From Erinaceus europaeus (taxonomy: Eukaryota; Chordata; Mammalia; Eulipotyphla; Erinaceidae): a DNA stretch of 64,000 bases. Each line of letters starts with the position of its first letter. Position 1 is the first letter of the stretch. Below are positions 1 through 11,036 of the stretch, one piece after another. The position numbers and the translations under genes are program-made. The stretch lies in the NCBI RefSeq assembly GCF_950295315.1, contig NC_080180.1, forward strand, positions 64,799,411 to 64,863,410. Reading direction: 5' to 3'. The notes beneath the pieces are model-generated. The model saw nothing but the letters and a program-made list of their open reading frames with translations. It was not told the origin of the DNA and ran no database searches.

Positions 1-16
1 GGTGAAGGGGGAGTGA

Positions 17-37
17 ACACACACACACACACACACA
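17..37. repeat. (AC)n microsatellite
   Basis: About ten uninterrupted AC units followed by a short GA-rich run. Confidence 0.9.
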
Positions 38-40
38 AAG

Positions 41-145
41 AGAGAGAAGGGTTCTTAGCATGGTGCTCTCATGTAGTGGCTCTGCTCTTGAACCCAGGTC
101 CTCAAGCATAGTTAAATAGTCCTCTACCAGGTGGGCTATGAGAAT
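41..145 (-). mobile_element. tRNA-like SINE remnant (type C), antisense
   Basis: On the minus strand this reads as a tRNA-like head: a box-B-like segment with the complement of 'gaacccaggtcc', and an A-box-like end at 'accaggtgggctat'. The body is diverged. It resembles the copies at 12281 and 19753. Confidence 0.45.
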
Positions 146-243
146 GATGTCTGTAACCGAGTTATAGTCTTCTTTGCTTGTTTATGAGTCAGTCAATCTC
201 TGGCAGCACATATGCCAGGGCAAAGCAGCTGATCAAAACTGGG

Positions 244-263
244 TCTCTCTCTCTCTCTCTCTC
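244..263. repeat. (TC)n microsatellite
   Basis: Ten TC units inside a longer pyrimidine-rich stretch. It produces spurious Ser/Leu-rich open frames. Confidence 0.9.
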
Positions 264-345
264 ATTCTCTCGATCTTCCTTCTTTCTTACTCTCTCTCTC
301 TCGGCTCTTCCACTCCTTCTCTTTGTCAAAAAAGCAAAAAAAAAT

Positions 346-696
346 GGGGGGGTCGGGCGGTAGCACAGGGGGTTAAGCGCATATGGCACAAGGTGCAAGG
401 ACCGGTGTAAGGATCCCGGGTCGAGCCCCGGCTCCCCACCTGCAGGGGAGTCGCTTCACAGGCAGTGAAGCAGGTCTGCAGGTGTCTGTCTTTCTCTCCC
501 CCTCTCTATCTTCCCCTCCTCTCTCCATTTTTCTCTGTCCTATCCAACAATGAATGACATCAATAACAACAATAATAACCACAACAAGGCTACAACAACA
601 AGGGCAACAAAAGGGGGAAAAATGGCCTCCAGGAGCAGTGGATTCATGGTGTAGGCACTGAGCCCCAGCAATAACCCTGGAGGCAAAAAAAAAAAA
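346..696 (+). mobile_element. ERI-type tRNA SINE, long form
   Basis: Starts 'gtcgggcggtagcacag' (A box), then a B box ('gggtcgagcc'), the 'ctccccacctgcaggggagtc' region, a pyrimidine-rich tract, a CAA-rich spacer and the 3' module running from 'ggcctccagg' to 'cctggaggc', ending in A12. RNA polymerase III promoter type; it depends on L1 for movement. It has all parts of the long form, with few differences from other copies. Confidence 0.92.
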
Positions 697-1657
697 GTAA
701 ACAAGTGGATAAAACCTTTTAAAATTTAATGAATCTTATATGTAGAAAGCACAGGACTCTACAAGATATATCCATAAGTGCTTGTTGGCATGGCCATACC
801 TTCAACTTTACTGCTGAAGAAAAGCTTCAGAGAGTACTGGAAAATTTGTGTATTTTAAGAGGTCTAAGATATTCGCAACTCTATTAACTACAAGGCAGGA
901 TTTACCTCATCATTTATGAAAATATTGTTTACTTAGTTCCAACAACTGAAACAAAGAGATCTGGAAGACAGATGCAGAGCTGCCTTGATTAATACATTTA
1001 TTTTCAGTGTCATTCTCCAAGTGGTTTTATCATATTTAAAATTTTTCTCATATTTAAAACTATTTGACAACCTAAAAAGCTGCATAAAGTATTTAAATAG
1101 ATGCGGACCCACACAACAAAAAGCTGAATGATTCAACATATTTAAGCTGTGTACACTTATCTGAAAGCTTATTCAACTTCAATAAACATTCTGTCCAAAA
1201 ACATTTCTTCCCTTAGTAGAATGCAGTATCAACTCGGCGTTAACAGAAAAGGCTAGAAACAGTGATGGGAAGCTGGCGAGTCACAGGAGGAGAAGATGAC
1301 TTTCCTCCCAGAAAGAGAGAGTTTTCCCCATGTTAATTCTCAGGTGAGAAGTGGCAGTGGCGGGAAGTCTGCGTATGCCATTACTGCCATTACCAGAGGC
1401 GTCTAGGAGGAAACTCTCCAGAGCCTTCCGTATTTAAGTGCTCCGTTGCCCATTGATCTGTTCAGCCATCTTAGAGGACCCAGCTCTTAAGCGTATGCTT
1501 CTCATTTTCATAGTAAGGAGATATGAAAAAGCATGTGTATGAAAAAACAGAATGGATGGAGGGAGACATGGCATGCTACCTGAATATATTTAGCTCTGGT
1601 GGTAAGTCACTTAAGTACATGTCCTCAATGAAGGAATATTCTCATTAAAAAGTTGAA
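697..1657. other. Single-copy AT-rich DNA, nothing recognised
   Basis: No repeat signature, RNA gene or convincing exon seen. The longest frame (about 68 codons, minus) has no recognisable protein. Confidence 0.5.
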
Positions 1658-1812
1658 GGCTGGGCAGGGGTAGATAGCATAATGGTTATGCAGACAGACT
1701 CTCATGCATGAGGCTGCAAAGTCCCAGGTTCAATCCCCTTCAATCCCCTCGCACCGCCATTAACCAGAGCTGAGCAGTGCTCTGGTAAACAATACAAAAT
1801 TGAAGTTAAAAA
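1658..1812 (+). mobile_element. tRNA-derived SINE, second family (type B)
   Basis: Head 'ggtagatagcataatggtta' (A-box side), 'caggttcaatcccc' (B box), then 'ccagagctgagcagtgctct' and an A-rich tail. The same body recurs at 12102, 14243 and 55400 (plus) and at 15310, 25975, 34705 and 54600 (minus), so it is a separate family from the ERI copies. It carries a small local duplication 'ttcaatcccc' beside the B box. Confidence 0.8.
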
Positions 1813-1931
1813 AACATTGAATGTATAGATTCATGTATTTATTAAACTGTGTTGAAGAAAAGTTTCTTGTTAATACAGGACATATACAGAAATATGCATA
1901 AATATACATACCCCAATAAAAGTGTAGGAGA

Positions 1932-2110
1932 AAATGGCCCAGGGGCAAAGCTCACTGTTAAGAGCATAGAATTTGTAAGCCTGAGGTTCCAAGTTCAATT
2001 CTCATCATCAACATATCTGAAAGCTAAGGAGTGCTCAGGGCCTTCTCTCTCTCCCCCCCCCCTCCTCCCCTACCTTCCCACACAATATTTTTAAAAGGCT
2101 TTTTAAAAAA
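1932..2110 (+). mobile_element. tRNA-derived SINE, third family (type C)
   Basis: A tRNA-like segment ('gttccaagttcaattctc' as B box) followed by a CT-rich tract and an A-rich tail. Diverged; related to the copies at 12281 (plus), 19753 and 58545 (minus). Confidence 0.6.
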
Positions 2111-2439
2111 AAATAAACACAAACGTCTCCATAATGAAGAGTTTCAGGTCAGCTAACACCCTGTGAAGACAGCATGTGTTTCCTCGTGGGACTCTGAGCA
2201 AACTCATGATAGATCAAGACCACCTTTCCTGCCTCTGAACACCACAATCTGAAATGCCCTGAAAGCCTTTCCTAACCAACTGAAGTGAAAGATGGTCTCC
2301 ACAGAGATTCAACAATGAAGAGTCCTTGCACTGAAGTGGAACACGAACAGTACACCACCACCACCCTTAAACTGACAGCCTGGAAAGGCTCTTTAGTGTG
2401 AGCTAGTAACGAAGGGATGTGTAAAGATTTAGGGTTCTA

Positions 2440-3110
<671 letters not shown>

Positions 3111-3844
3111 GAATCCCCAAAATGATAGGGAAGGAGAGAGACTGAGTAGACGTTGAGAAGACAGGAAGAAGCCAGCATCCTGCCACAGAGCCCCAGGCAG
3201 GAGGCAGAATCTCTGAGGAACCTGAGGAGAGTCAACAGACCTTTTAGGAAAAGTATGTTTAGTTTTCATTCTTTACATTGTTTGCATTGATTATCTGGCA
3301 AATGCTCTCCCACTTCTTAAAACTCCAGCTAATCTTCCACATAGACAAATGCCTTCTGTAAATATTTCAGAGCATATACATCAAGGGCCAGGCCCAGCTT
3401 CCTGGCTGGGACTGAGAAAAGTCTGTCTGTCAGGTGAGAGAGACAGGTATAGGGAAGGAAGTTCACCCAAAGTGCAAAGTGTAGACCCCAGAGAAGGGAT
3501 CACCAGAGTCACACGTTTAGGAGAGGCTGCCCCAGGGGAATAGGCAAAGGTTCCTAAGCCAATGGAAACCTTCTGGAGCAGTGAGGCTGCAGGCGACAGC
3601 TGTGTGTCCAGTGACGGAAGCCACAGAGCAGGGCTGGACAGCTTCCTAGAGGTTTGCTCATCCATTTTCTTGCGGATCTGCGCAAGTGTGTGTCTGAGCT
3701 TCTGTGTGTCTTCACAACACAGGCTCACAAGATACGTATTCCACAAGCCACTGAATACCCCTACCAGATGTACTGTTCAATAATGTCACTCTATCCTGAC
3801 TTTCTCAATTGGGAAAACTGCTTAGGAAGACTCACACCCATACT
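3111..3844. other. Unclassified moderately GC-rich DNA
   Basis: A 121-codon minus frame (3381-3746) exists but shows no recognisable domain and no flanking splice logic. No repeat family recognised. Confidence 0.4.
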
Positions 3845-4108
3845 CAAGCTCCCCACCAGGGAAAGAGAGACAGGCTGGGGGTGTGGATTCACCTGCCAGT
3901 GTCCATGCCCAGTGGGGAAGCAATGACAGAAACCAGAACTCCCACCTTCTTCTCCCCATAATGATCCTGGGTCCAGACTCCCAGAGGGATAAAGAATAGG
4001 GAAGCTTCCAATGGAGGGGATGGGACAGGGAACTCTGGTGGTGGGAACTGTGTGGAATTGTGCCTCTCTTATCCAGCAGACTTGTCCTTAATCATTAATT
4101 AAAAATGA
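3845..4108 (+). mobile_element. L1 3'UTR end, sense
   Basis: Shares with 16085-16447 (plus) and, inverted, with 13146, 32311, 38519 and 63184 the L1 tail: 'gggaaagagaga', 'gggtccagactcccagagg', 'tggtggtgggaactgtgtgg', then 'ttaattaaaaatgaac' as the degraded A-rich end. 5' truncated and more diverged than the 38519 copy. Confidence 0.75.
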
Positions 4109-4508
4109 ACAAAGCCTGTGTGAAGAGACACCATTCTCACCCCAGTGATTCGGTCCTCTCCTCCACAATATCTGTTCAGGCTCTCTCTCTCTCTCTAGTT
4201 CCCCCGAGTCTTCCTTCATCCAGAATTCTGTCTCATAAATCATCTTCTCTCCTCCTCATAAGAACATGTTTGATTTCCCGTGAACACCAAGAAAATAAAT
4301 AAATAACAAGAATTCTCCGGGCCTTATACATCTGCTCAGCCTTGCTCCAGCCCTGTTATGAGCAAGTACCACATGTTATCTGAACATGAGCTTCCGGAGA
4401 GCTTGTCACCAGAGCCACCCTCATCTCCTCCCAGCTTCATGATGGATATTAGGAGAATCCGATATGCATTTACTAAAGAACTGCTACCAGTCTAAAAAGT
4501 TCAATAAC

Positions 4509-4847
4509 GGAAGTTGGGCGGTAGCGCAGCGGGTTAAGCACATGTGGCACAAAGCGCAAGGACCGGCGTAAGGATCCCGGTTTGAGCCCCCGGCTCCCCA
4601 CCTGCAGGGGAGTCGCTTCACAGGTGGTGAAGCAGGTCTGCTGGTGTCTGTCTTTCTCTCTCCCTCTCTGTCTTCCCCTCCTCTCTCCATTTCTCTCTGT
4701 CCAATCCAGCAATGAACAACATTAACAACAATAACCACAAAGCTACAACAACAAGGGCAACAAAAGGGAAGAAAATTGGCCTCCAGGAGCAGTGGATTCA
4801 TGGTGCAGGCACTGAGCCCCAGCAATAACCCTGGAGGAAAGAAAAAA
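4509..4847 (+). mobile_element. ERI-type tRNA SINE, long form, with TSD
   Basis: Complete: A box 'gtagcgcagcgggttaag', B box 'ggtttgagcc', CAA spacer, 3' hairpin module and A-rich tail. TSD of 15 bp with one mismatch: aaaaagttcaataac (4494-4508) and aaaaagttcaacaac (4843-4857). Forms an inverted pair with the SINE at 4947. Confidence 0.93.
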
Positions 4848-4946
4848 GTTCAACAACATCTTAAATGTTGTACAAAGAGAATGTATATGCTGGTCCTTAT
4901 TTCAGTTTAACTGGCATATCTTGAACAAGAAGCAAAATCACTTGAC

Positions 4947-5257
4947 TTTTTTTTTTTGCCTCCAGGGTTATTGCTGGGGCTAGGTGCCAGCACTGCAAAT
5001 CCACTGCTCCTGGTGGCCACTGGAAAATGTTTTCTTTCTTTTCTTTTCTTTTTTTAATTGGACAGGACAGAGAGAGATGGAGAGAGGAGGGGAATACAGA
5101 GAGGGGAGAGAAAGACAGACACCTGCAGACTTGCTTCACCGCCTGTGAAGCGACCCCCCCCCCCCCCCCCGCAGGAGCTGGGGGCTCAAACCGGGATCCT
5201 TGTGGTTCCTTGCCCTCCATATAATGAGCTCTTAAACCGGCGCACTACCATCCGGCC
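4947..5257 (-). mobile_element. ERI-type tRNA SINE, long form, antisense
   Basis: T11 then 'gcctccagggttattgctgg' (3' module inverted), down to 'cggcgcactaccatccggccc' (5' end inverted). Short TSD 'cttgac' on both sides. A pure C19 run at 5153-5171 lies inside the element, an expansion of the usual 'gactcccctgcagg' stretch. Confidence 0.9.
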
Positions 5258-5609
5258 CTCTTGACATTTCTTTAAGCATCTGTGTAAGCTTCGGCACATT
5301 CTGCACTTGTATATTTTTTACTCTAGATCACAAAACCTACGTACTCTATAAGGTTTTAGATGAATCTACATACATGTCCTATGAATGACTCATAATCAAT
5401 ATATATTTTTATTTACTGAATCTATTCCCCAATTACCTGTTTTCTCTGGATATAGCTTTTTCCTTTTCAAAAATTAGCATACAGATACACGTCATATGCT
5501 CATATGTTCTAAATTTAGAGAGTAGCAAGGGGACCTTAAATTTAGTCATGAATGATTTTTTTTTTTTTTTTTTGGAAATACAGTTTGGGGAAGAATATAT
5601 GAGAATCTT

Positions 5610-5785
5610 TTAAAAATTATTACAAACTATTTATTGGCTAGAGTCAGTCAGAAATCAAGAGGGAAGGGGGAGGTAGAGGCGAAGAAAGAAAGACACCTAC
5701 AGGCCTGCTTCACCACTCTCAAAGCACTGGGGACTGGGGGTTCGAACCTGTATCTTTGCTCATGGTAACATGTATGCAAGTAATT
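5610..5785 (-). mobile_element. Older ERI-related tRNA SINE, antisense
   Basis: 'ttattggctagagtcagtca', 'aatcaagagggaaggggg', 'cctgcttcaccactctcaaa' and 'gggggttcgaacc' match a consensus also seen at 22060, 29045 and 50505 (minus). This family lacks the long-form 3' module and is more diverged. Confidence 0.8.
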
Positions 5786-5947
5786 TTTTTTTTTTAATAT
5801 CTATCAACATTTTCCAAAGTGCAATCGGAGGCAGATTGTAGGCACGTTTCTAGTTTGAAGACCTGAGGACAGTGAAGCAGAAATCCTGACAGCCAGGAAC
5901 ATCAGAAGGCATCTCTCTGGGCATCTCAGCGGCCCGCACTGAGCTGC

Positions 5948-5974
5948 TCGCCCTCTAGTGGCTGCCATGGCAAC
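5948..5974. promoter_or_regulatory. CTCF-like motif beside an RFX X-box-like motif
   Basis: The minus strand reads ccactagagggcg, a full match to the CTCF core pattern CCASYAGRKGGCR. Immediately next to it is gctgccatggcaac (5961-5974), 13 of 14 bases of the palindromic RFX X-box gttgccatggcaac. The site is in non-repeat DNA. Motif match only; occupancy is not shown. Confidence 0.45.
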
Positions 5975-6179
5975 TACATGACCAATGGGACTAGCTTTGC
6001 AGTTGAGAACCCAGGGGTGTAATCACAAGGTGGCTAAGTCGTCTTACAGTGAAGCTGTGATGGCAACCTCCCCAATGAGTGTAGCAATGCCTGAAGACTT
6101 TTGGATTAAAACGATGGCTAAAATGAATGCTGAACATCAGAGGAGAAATTCGGAATTATTTTAAAGGAGCTGTGTACAT

Positions 6180-7075
6180 CTCACAAAAGAAATGAGGATC
6201 CCTTTTTTAGAAAAGGGATGTGCTCATTATTTATACATTTAACTTCATTCTACACATCCTGCCATTTGACCAGCACCAGTAAAAATGCTTTTTTTTTTCT
6301 GAACTATCTATCCTGAGGTGAAATTGGATACAAAGAAGTATATGGTTAATATACAAAGTAGGTTAAAACTGTTATACGGTGCTTAGTTTAGCTGCTAAAT
6401 ATTTGAGTATAAAAATTATCAATTAGTTTGTTTTCATCAGTTATATATCTTGTTCTGTATAGAAAACATACTGACAGTTCTAGGAAAAGTAATGCTTAAG
6501 TTTTACTGTGAAATTTAAAACCTTATCCTGTATCTACCTTAGGAGTACTGGAACTATCAAGGACACCTAAAATTGGTAGATTGTGAGTGCTCTGTATTGA
6601 AATGATTGATATATATATCTTCTTCTTCTAGCGTTTGCCATATATATATCTAACCTACTGAAAATCTACTTTAAAATGTGTCAGATAAATCTTAGACTTT
6701 AAAATAATTGTAATGACTAGAATTATTCTGTATTCAAATACATTTTAAAGTATGGATTTCTTAAAACACAAATATAGATTCATGAAATATTCATGCTCTG
6801 TAAAATAATTCTGTTTCCTAATTTTAACAAATACTCATTTTGCTGGTAAAAAAAAAAAAAGAAGAAAAGAAAGAAAATCCAGAAAAAGCATAACATAGTT
6901 TTTCCCCAACACAAAGCTACTCATTAATATTTTAGTATTATATTTCCAAAAACACACCTTTTTGTCCTGACATATGTAATTATGTGTGATTTTGAAACAT
7001 ATCGCATGGAAAATAAAAAAAAAACATATCACATAAAACTTTTGCGACTACTGCTTTTTCATTTAGTATATGATT
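6180..7075. other. Single-copy AT-rich DNA with one micro-insertion
   Basis: Apart from the 19-bp Vingi end at 6621-6639, no gene, RNA or repeat was recognised. Confidence 0.5.
6609..6651 (-). mobile_element. 19-bp Vingi 3' end flanked by a perfect 12-bp TSD
   Basis: atatatatatct at 6609-6620 and again at 6640-6651 flank tcttcttctagcgtttgcc. The reverse complement of that insert is identical to the last bases of the Vingi copy at 40538-40556 ('ggcaaacgctagaagaaga'). So this is a minimal, extremely 5'-truncated retrotransposition product in antisense orientation. Confidence 0.8.
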
Positions 7076-7078
7076 AGT

Positions 7079-7139
7079 GGCTCAACCTGACGCTGTTGAC
7101 TGGCTACGGAAGAAGGGCCAACGTAAGAAGAAGAAGAAG
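7079..7139 (+). mobile_element. Short Vingi 3' end (about 61 bp)
   Basis: 'ggctcaacctgacgctgttg' through 'actggctacg' and an AAG-repeat tail ('aagaagaagaagaag') matches 40500-40556 nearly base for base, with a few substitutions (ggaagaagggccaacgt against gaaagaagggcaaacgct). It is either a severely 5'-truncated Vingi or one of the internally deleted non-autonomous derivatives. The TSD is unclear (at most 4 bp, agtg). Confidence 0.8.
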
Positions 7140-7431
7140 TGTGTTTTATGTTTCTAAATTGTGGTTGATAATGGCTGTCTATGGTCTTATCACTTGGACA
7201 CATTCTATTATAATCAGTCTTTCCCTATGAGATGTTTGACTGGGTTTCAAGCCTCTCAAATTTCTGCAATTTTTAAATCAAAAAAACTAGTAGTGCCAGA
7301 AGTAGAGCTCATTAGAATGATAACTGGAACTTCCAGGAAGTAATCATTTGTTCTAGGAAAGATAGTGCTTAATAAGGAAGGTTGAAGTTTGGGGAAAAAT
7401 ATTTGCAAATCAAGTTATCTAAAATATGAAA

Positions 7432-7666
7432 AACATTTTTTTTTCCCTTCAGGGTTACTGCTGGGGCTCGGTGCCGGCACTACGAATCCACTGCTCCTGG
7501 AGGCTTTTTTTTTTTCTTTCTTTTGTTGCCCTTGTTGTTCATCATTGCTGATTTTAATTTTGTTGTTATTGCGGTCCTTGTTGTTGGATAGGTCAGAGAG
7601 AAATGGAGAGAGGAGGGGAAGACAGAGAGGAGGAGAGAGATAAGACACCTGCAGACCTGCTTCAGT
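7432..7666 (-). mobile_element. ERI-type SINE, long form, antisense, 5' truncated
   Basis: Begins with T10 and the inverted 3' module, continues through the GTT-rich spacer and 'gacctgcttcagtgcc', then stops: the tRNA-like head is absent. Inverted pair with the SINE at 7835. Confidence 0.88.
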
Positions 7667-7834
7667 GCCCCCTATGAAGAACACTCACATGATTAGAAAA
7701 CAAATGTGCTGAAGAGATGGATCAAAGACATAAACAGAGATTGCCTGAAGCAAAGACAGATACCAAGGAAGACACTGAAAATAGCTTCGAATAGTGATCA
7801 CTATCCAATGGCATTAAAACCATTACCCACGCAC

Positions 7835-8176
7835 GGGGGCCGGGCAGTAGTGCAGGGAGTGAAGAGCACATGGCACAAAGTGCAAGGATCCCGGTTCCAG
7901 TCCCTGGCTCCCCACCTGCGGGAGTGGGGGGTCGCTTCACAAGCAGTGAAGCAGGTCTGCAGATGTCTATCTTTCTCTCCCTATCTCTGTCTTCCCTAGC
8001 GACAACAGCATCAGTGGCAACAATAACAATCATGACAACAACAAAGGCAGAAACAAGGGCAACAAAATGGGTAAAAATGGCCTCTAGGAGCAGTGGATTC
8101 ATGGTGCAGGCACCGAGCCCCAGCAATAACCCTGGAGGGAAAAAAAAAAAAAAGAAAAAGAAAAAAGAAAAAAAAA
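7835..8176 (+). mobile_element. ERI-type tRNA SINE, long form
   Basis: 'ggggccgggcagtagtgcagg' head, 'cggttccagtcc' (diverged B box), 'ctgcgggagtggggggtcg', CAA spacer, 3' module and a long A/G-rich tail. Older than most ERI copies here. Confidence 0.9.
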
Positions 8177-8454
8177 TTACCTGCTTCTGCTATTCCTACC
8201 AAGGAGACTGACTGAAGTGAGGACAGTGTTACTTTAGTTCCCAAAGGCTAAAGATGTGAGGAACTGGAGAGATTCTCTGCTGGCTGGAATAGAATGCAAA
8301 ATGCCCCCCCCCATCCTGGAAACTGTAGGCACTTCACTCCTAAGGAAACCTACATTTCTCTTATGGCCCAGGAATCTCAGTCCAGTTTCTACAGATGTGA
8401 CAGCTCACATTCTTAGAAAAAAATCTTTGTGCGACCCCCCACACACACACACAC

Positions 8455-8720
8455 GTTTATGACAGCATAGCCCATAACTGTCCCAAACTAGAAAGAATCT
8501 ACACATCCCCATGAGTGAATAGTCAATATCTGGGGTGAATACGGAGAGCTCAACAGCACCCAGAAGTGAAAAGAAATGAACTTTGAATACACAGAGCAAC
8601 TTAAGTACTGCATCTCACAAGATGGTCTATGTGATCCTTCAGTTCAATGACATTCCAGAAGAGACAAAAGTCTAGCGCTGGAGAAATTAGCAGTTGCCAA
8701 GATTGTATGCAGAGGGAAGG
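8455..8720 (+). mobile_element. Ancient L1 ORF2 3'-end remnant, sense
   Basis: 'tatgacagcatagcccataa', 'ccatgagtgaatagtcaata', 'gaaatgaactttgaatacac' and 'aatgacattccagaagagac' follow in order the end of ORF2 and start of the 3'UTR of old mammalian L1. Highly mutated. Confidence 0.55.
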
Positions 8721-8899
8721 ACTGGCTATAAAGGACTTTGGAGGTGCTGCCTTACAGCCTCTGGCTCTAGTGGAGCTTACGTTTTGTATCTGTTAGCATT
8801 GACAGGCTATTGTTACAAGTGAGAAGCAGCAGATTCTGTGTTTGTGGTTAAGTAATAAACATTGTTTGAAGTCACAGCATATATACTGTATCTTTAGCA

Positions 8900-10135
8900 C
8901 AATCCTGTGTCATACTCAACAACGCACCTGCATTTAGCTGCCTGCTGTCTTTGGATAAATGACGTCAAGTCAGAGAACCAAAGGCATGAAATTAATACAA
9001 GTCAGTCAGTAAGTGAAATGTTTGGTAAGTTACACATGCCGGAATAAAGCATTGTAGAAGAAGATCATGCCTTCCAACCTCCCCTCCTGCAGCCCTGAGG
9101 CATTGGGGTATTTATTTATTGCCTTTGGGCAGATCCCCAGAGCCACAGCATCTGTGCTAGTTCAGCTTTCAACCACATGGTCAAACACCCCTTTAAATTT
9201 CCCTCCACACTTCCACACCCCAACGGAGATGTTGAGCTCTACGATTTAGCCATTCATTATATCAACTGTGGATTCAAGGGCAAATTGATGCAATCTGCTC
9301 TGTTTTAAACTGGCTTTACAGGACCTCCTGTAATCCTACCTTTGTTGCTGTAAGAGTCAACGTCCTCCCCAAGCCACAGCTGTTGTAGGCAGGTCCCGTG
9401 CAGCAGGTGGGGCAGGTGAGATGCTAATCTCCAGCAAATGTGGTTCCTTCCCAGTCCTACAACACACAGATCCTTGTTTATGCTCAAAAGAAAAAAAAAA
9501 AAAGCATCACTGAAAGAAAATGATGAATCCCAAGTTTTTAGTTGATATATAAAATAGAAAAAGGGAAAAAGTTAAATTATATAAATGTTAAAATGGATAA
9601 GCTCATTAAAAAACCATTAGTTGTATTGAAATATCAGTAAAGGCTTAATCGGTTGTGATTACGGGCCAATTTTCCAGCTGAGGCCTCTGGTTCTCACAAA
9701 ATGTAAACAGGAAGAAAAGCCGCTTGAGAGCCCCATTGTGGTACAACTAGATTTCATTCCACTTGGAAAAATGATCATTTATTTTTTTTATTAATGTTTA
9801 ATCTCTTGAATTGTTATATGATTAAAACTTGAACTCTTTCTCCCACTGATTTTTCTGATCATTACTGCTTGACCAAGTGTCAGGAGAGTGTCTGTTAAAC
9901 CATTCTCAAGACAAACATCTTCCAACCAAGGTCACTTAGAAAGACAACCCAACAGAACAAAATAAAGCTCTCCTTTAATTGGGAGGCACTTACACTGATA
10001 TCATTTCTGGGATAATTACATTAGAATGAAACGTACAGAGCTTAATTTGTTGAGTCTTTAAACCATTTTTGTCTTGCAAGATTTTTAAAAATTCATTTAT
10101 AAAATAACATTTTTAAAAATTTATTTATAAAATAA
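8900..10135. other. Single-copy DNA, no feature recognised
   Basis: AT-rich, with one A13 run near 9488. Only short frames of no recognisable content. Confidence 0.45.
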
Positions 10136-10209
10136 ATAAATAAAATTATTTGTAAATTACAGATTTAAATTTTAAATTTTTTAAATTTATTTATAAAATA
10201 AAATATATT

Positions 10210-10500
10210 GGGGAGTCGGGCTGTAGTGCAGCGGGCTAAGCGCAGGTGGCGCAAAGCACAAGGACCAGCATAAGGATCCTGGTTCGAACCCCGGCTCCCC
10301 ACCTGCAGGGGAGTGGCTTCACAGGCGGTGAAGCAGGTCTGCAGGTGTCTATCTTTCTCTCCTCCTCTCTGTCTTCCCCTCCCTCTCTCCATTTCTCTCT
10401 GTCCTATCCAACAACGACAACAACAATAATAACTACAACAATAAAACAACAAGGACAACAAAAGGGAATAAATAAAATCAATATTAAAAAAAAATTAAAA
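10210..10500 (+). mobile_element. ERI-type tRNA SINE, short form
   Basis: Head 'gggagtcgggctgtagtgca', B box 'ggttcgaacc', CAA spacer 'aacaacgacaacaacaataa', ending 'aagggaataaataaa' without the long-form 3' module. Inserted in the A-rich end of the antisense L1; the duplicated target resembles aaaataaaatatat on both sides. Confidence 0.93.
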
Positions 10501-10729
10501 AAATAAAATAAAATAAAATATATCAACAAGACCATAGGTTAAGAGGGGTACAATTCCCACCACCAAGGTTCCATATCTCATCCCCTTCCTTGGAAGCTTC
10601 CCTATTCTTTATCCCTCTGGGAGTATGGACCCAGGATCATTATGAGGTGCAGAAGGCGGGAGTTCTGGCTTCTGTAATTGCTTCTCTGCTGAACATGGGC
10701 ATTAGCAAGTGAATCCGTACTCCTATTTC

Positions 10730-11036
10730 TTTTTTTTTGTTGTTGTTGTTGTTAAGTACTTATTTATTTATTCCCTTTTGTTGTTGCCCTTGTTTTATTG
10801 TTGAAGTTACTATTGTTGTTACTGATGTTGTTGTTGGATAGGACAGAGAGAAATGGAGAGAGGAGGGGAAGACAGAGAGGGGGAGAGAAAGACAGACACC
10901 TGCAGACCTGCTTCACCTTCTGTGAAGCGACTCCCCTGCAGGTGGGGAGCCGGGGGCTCGAACCGGGATCCTTAAGCAGGTCCTTGCGCTTTGTGCCACC
11001 TGCGCTTAACCCGCTGCGCTACCGCCCGACTCCCCC
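10730..11036 (-). mobile_element. ERI-type tRNA SINE, short form, antisense
   Basis: Starts with T/GTT-rich tail sequence and ends 'gcgctaccgcccgactcccc', the inverted 5' head. Box B reads 'gctcgaaccg' on the plus strand. The open frame across it is non-coding. Confidence 0.93.

Noticed and set aside
345..440. tRNA gene (A and B boxes present)
   Set aside because: This and about twenty similar hits are SINE heads with the SINE body attached; no cloverleaf with intact acceptor stem was seen.
3381..3746. 121-codon minus frame
   Set aside because: No domain, no conserved pattern, no splice sites in a sensible phase.
5980..6165. Roughly 56-codon plus frame ending '...QRRNSELF'
   Set aside because: Composition is protein-like but there is no splice acceptor, start context or recognised homology; cannot separate from chance.
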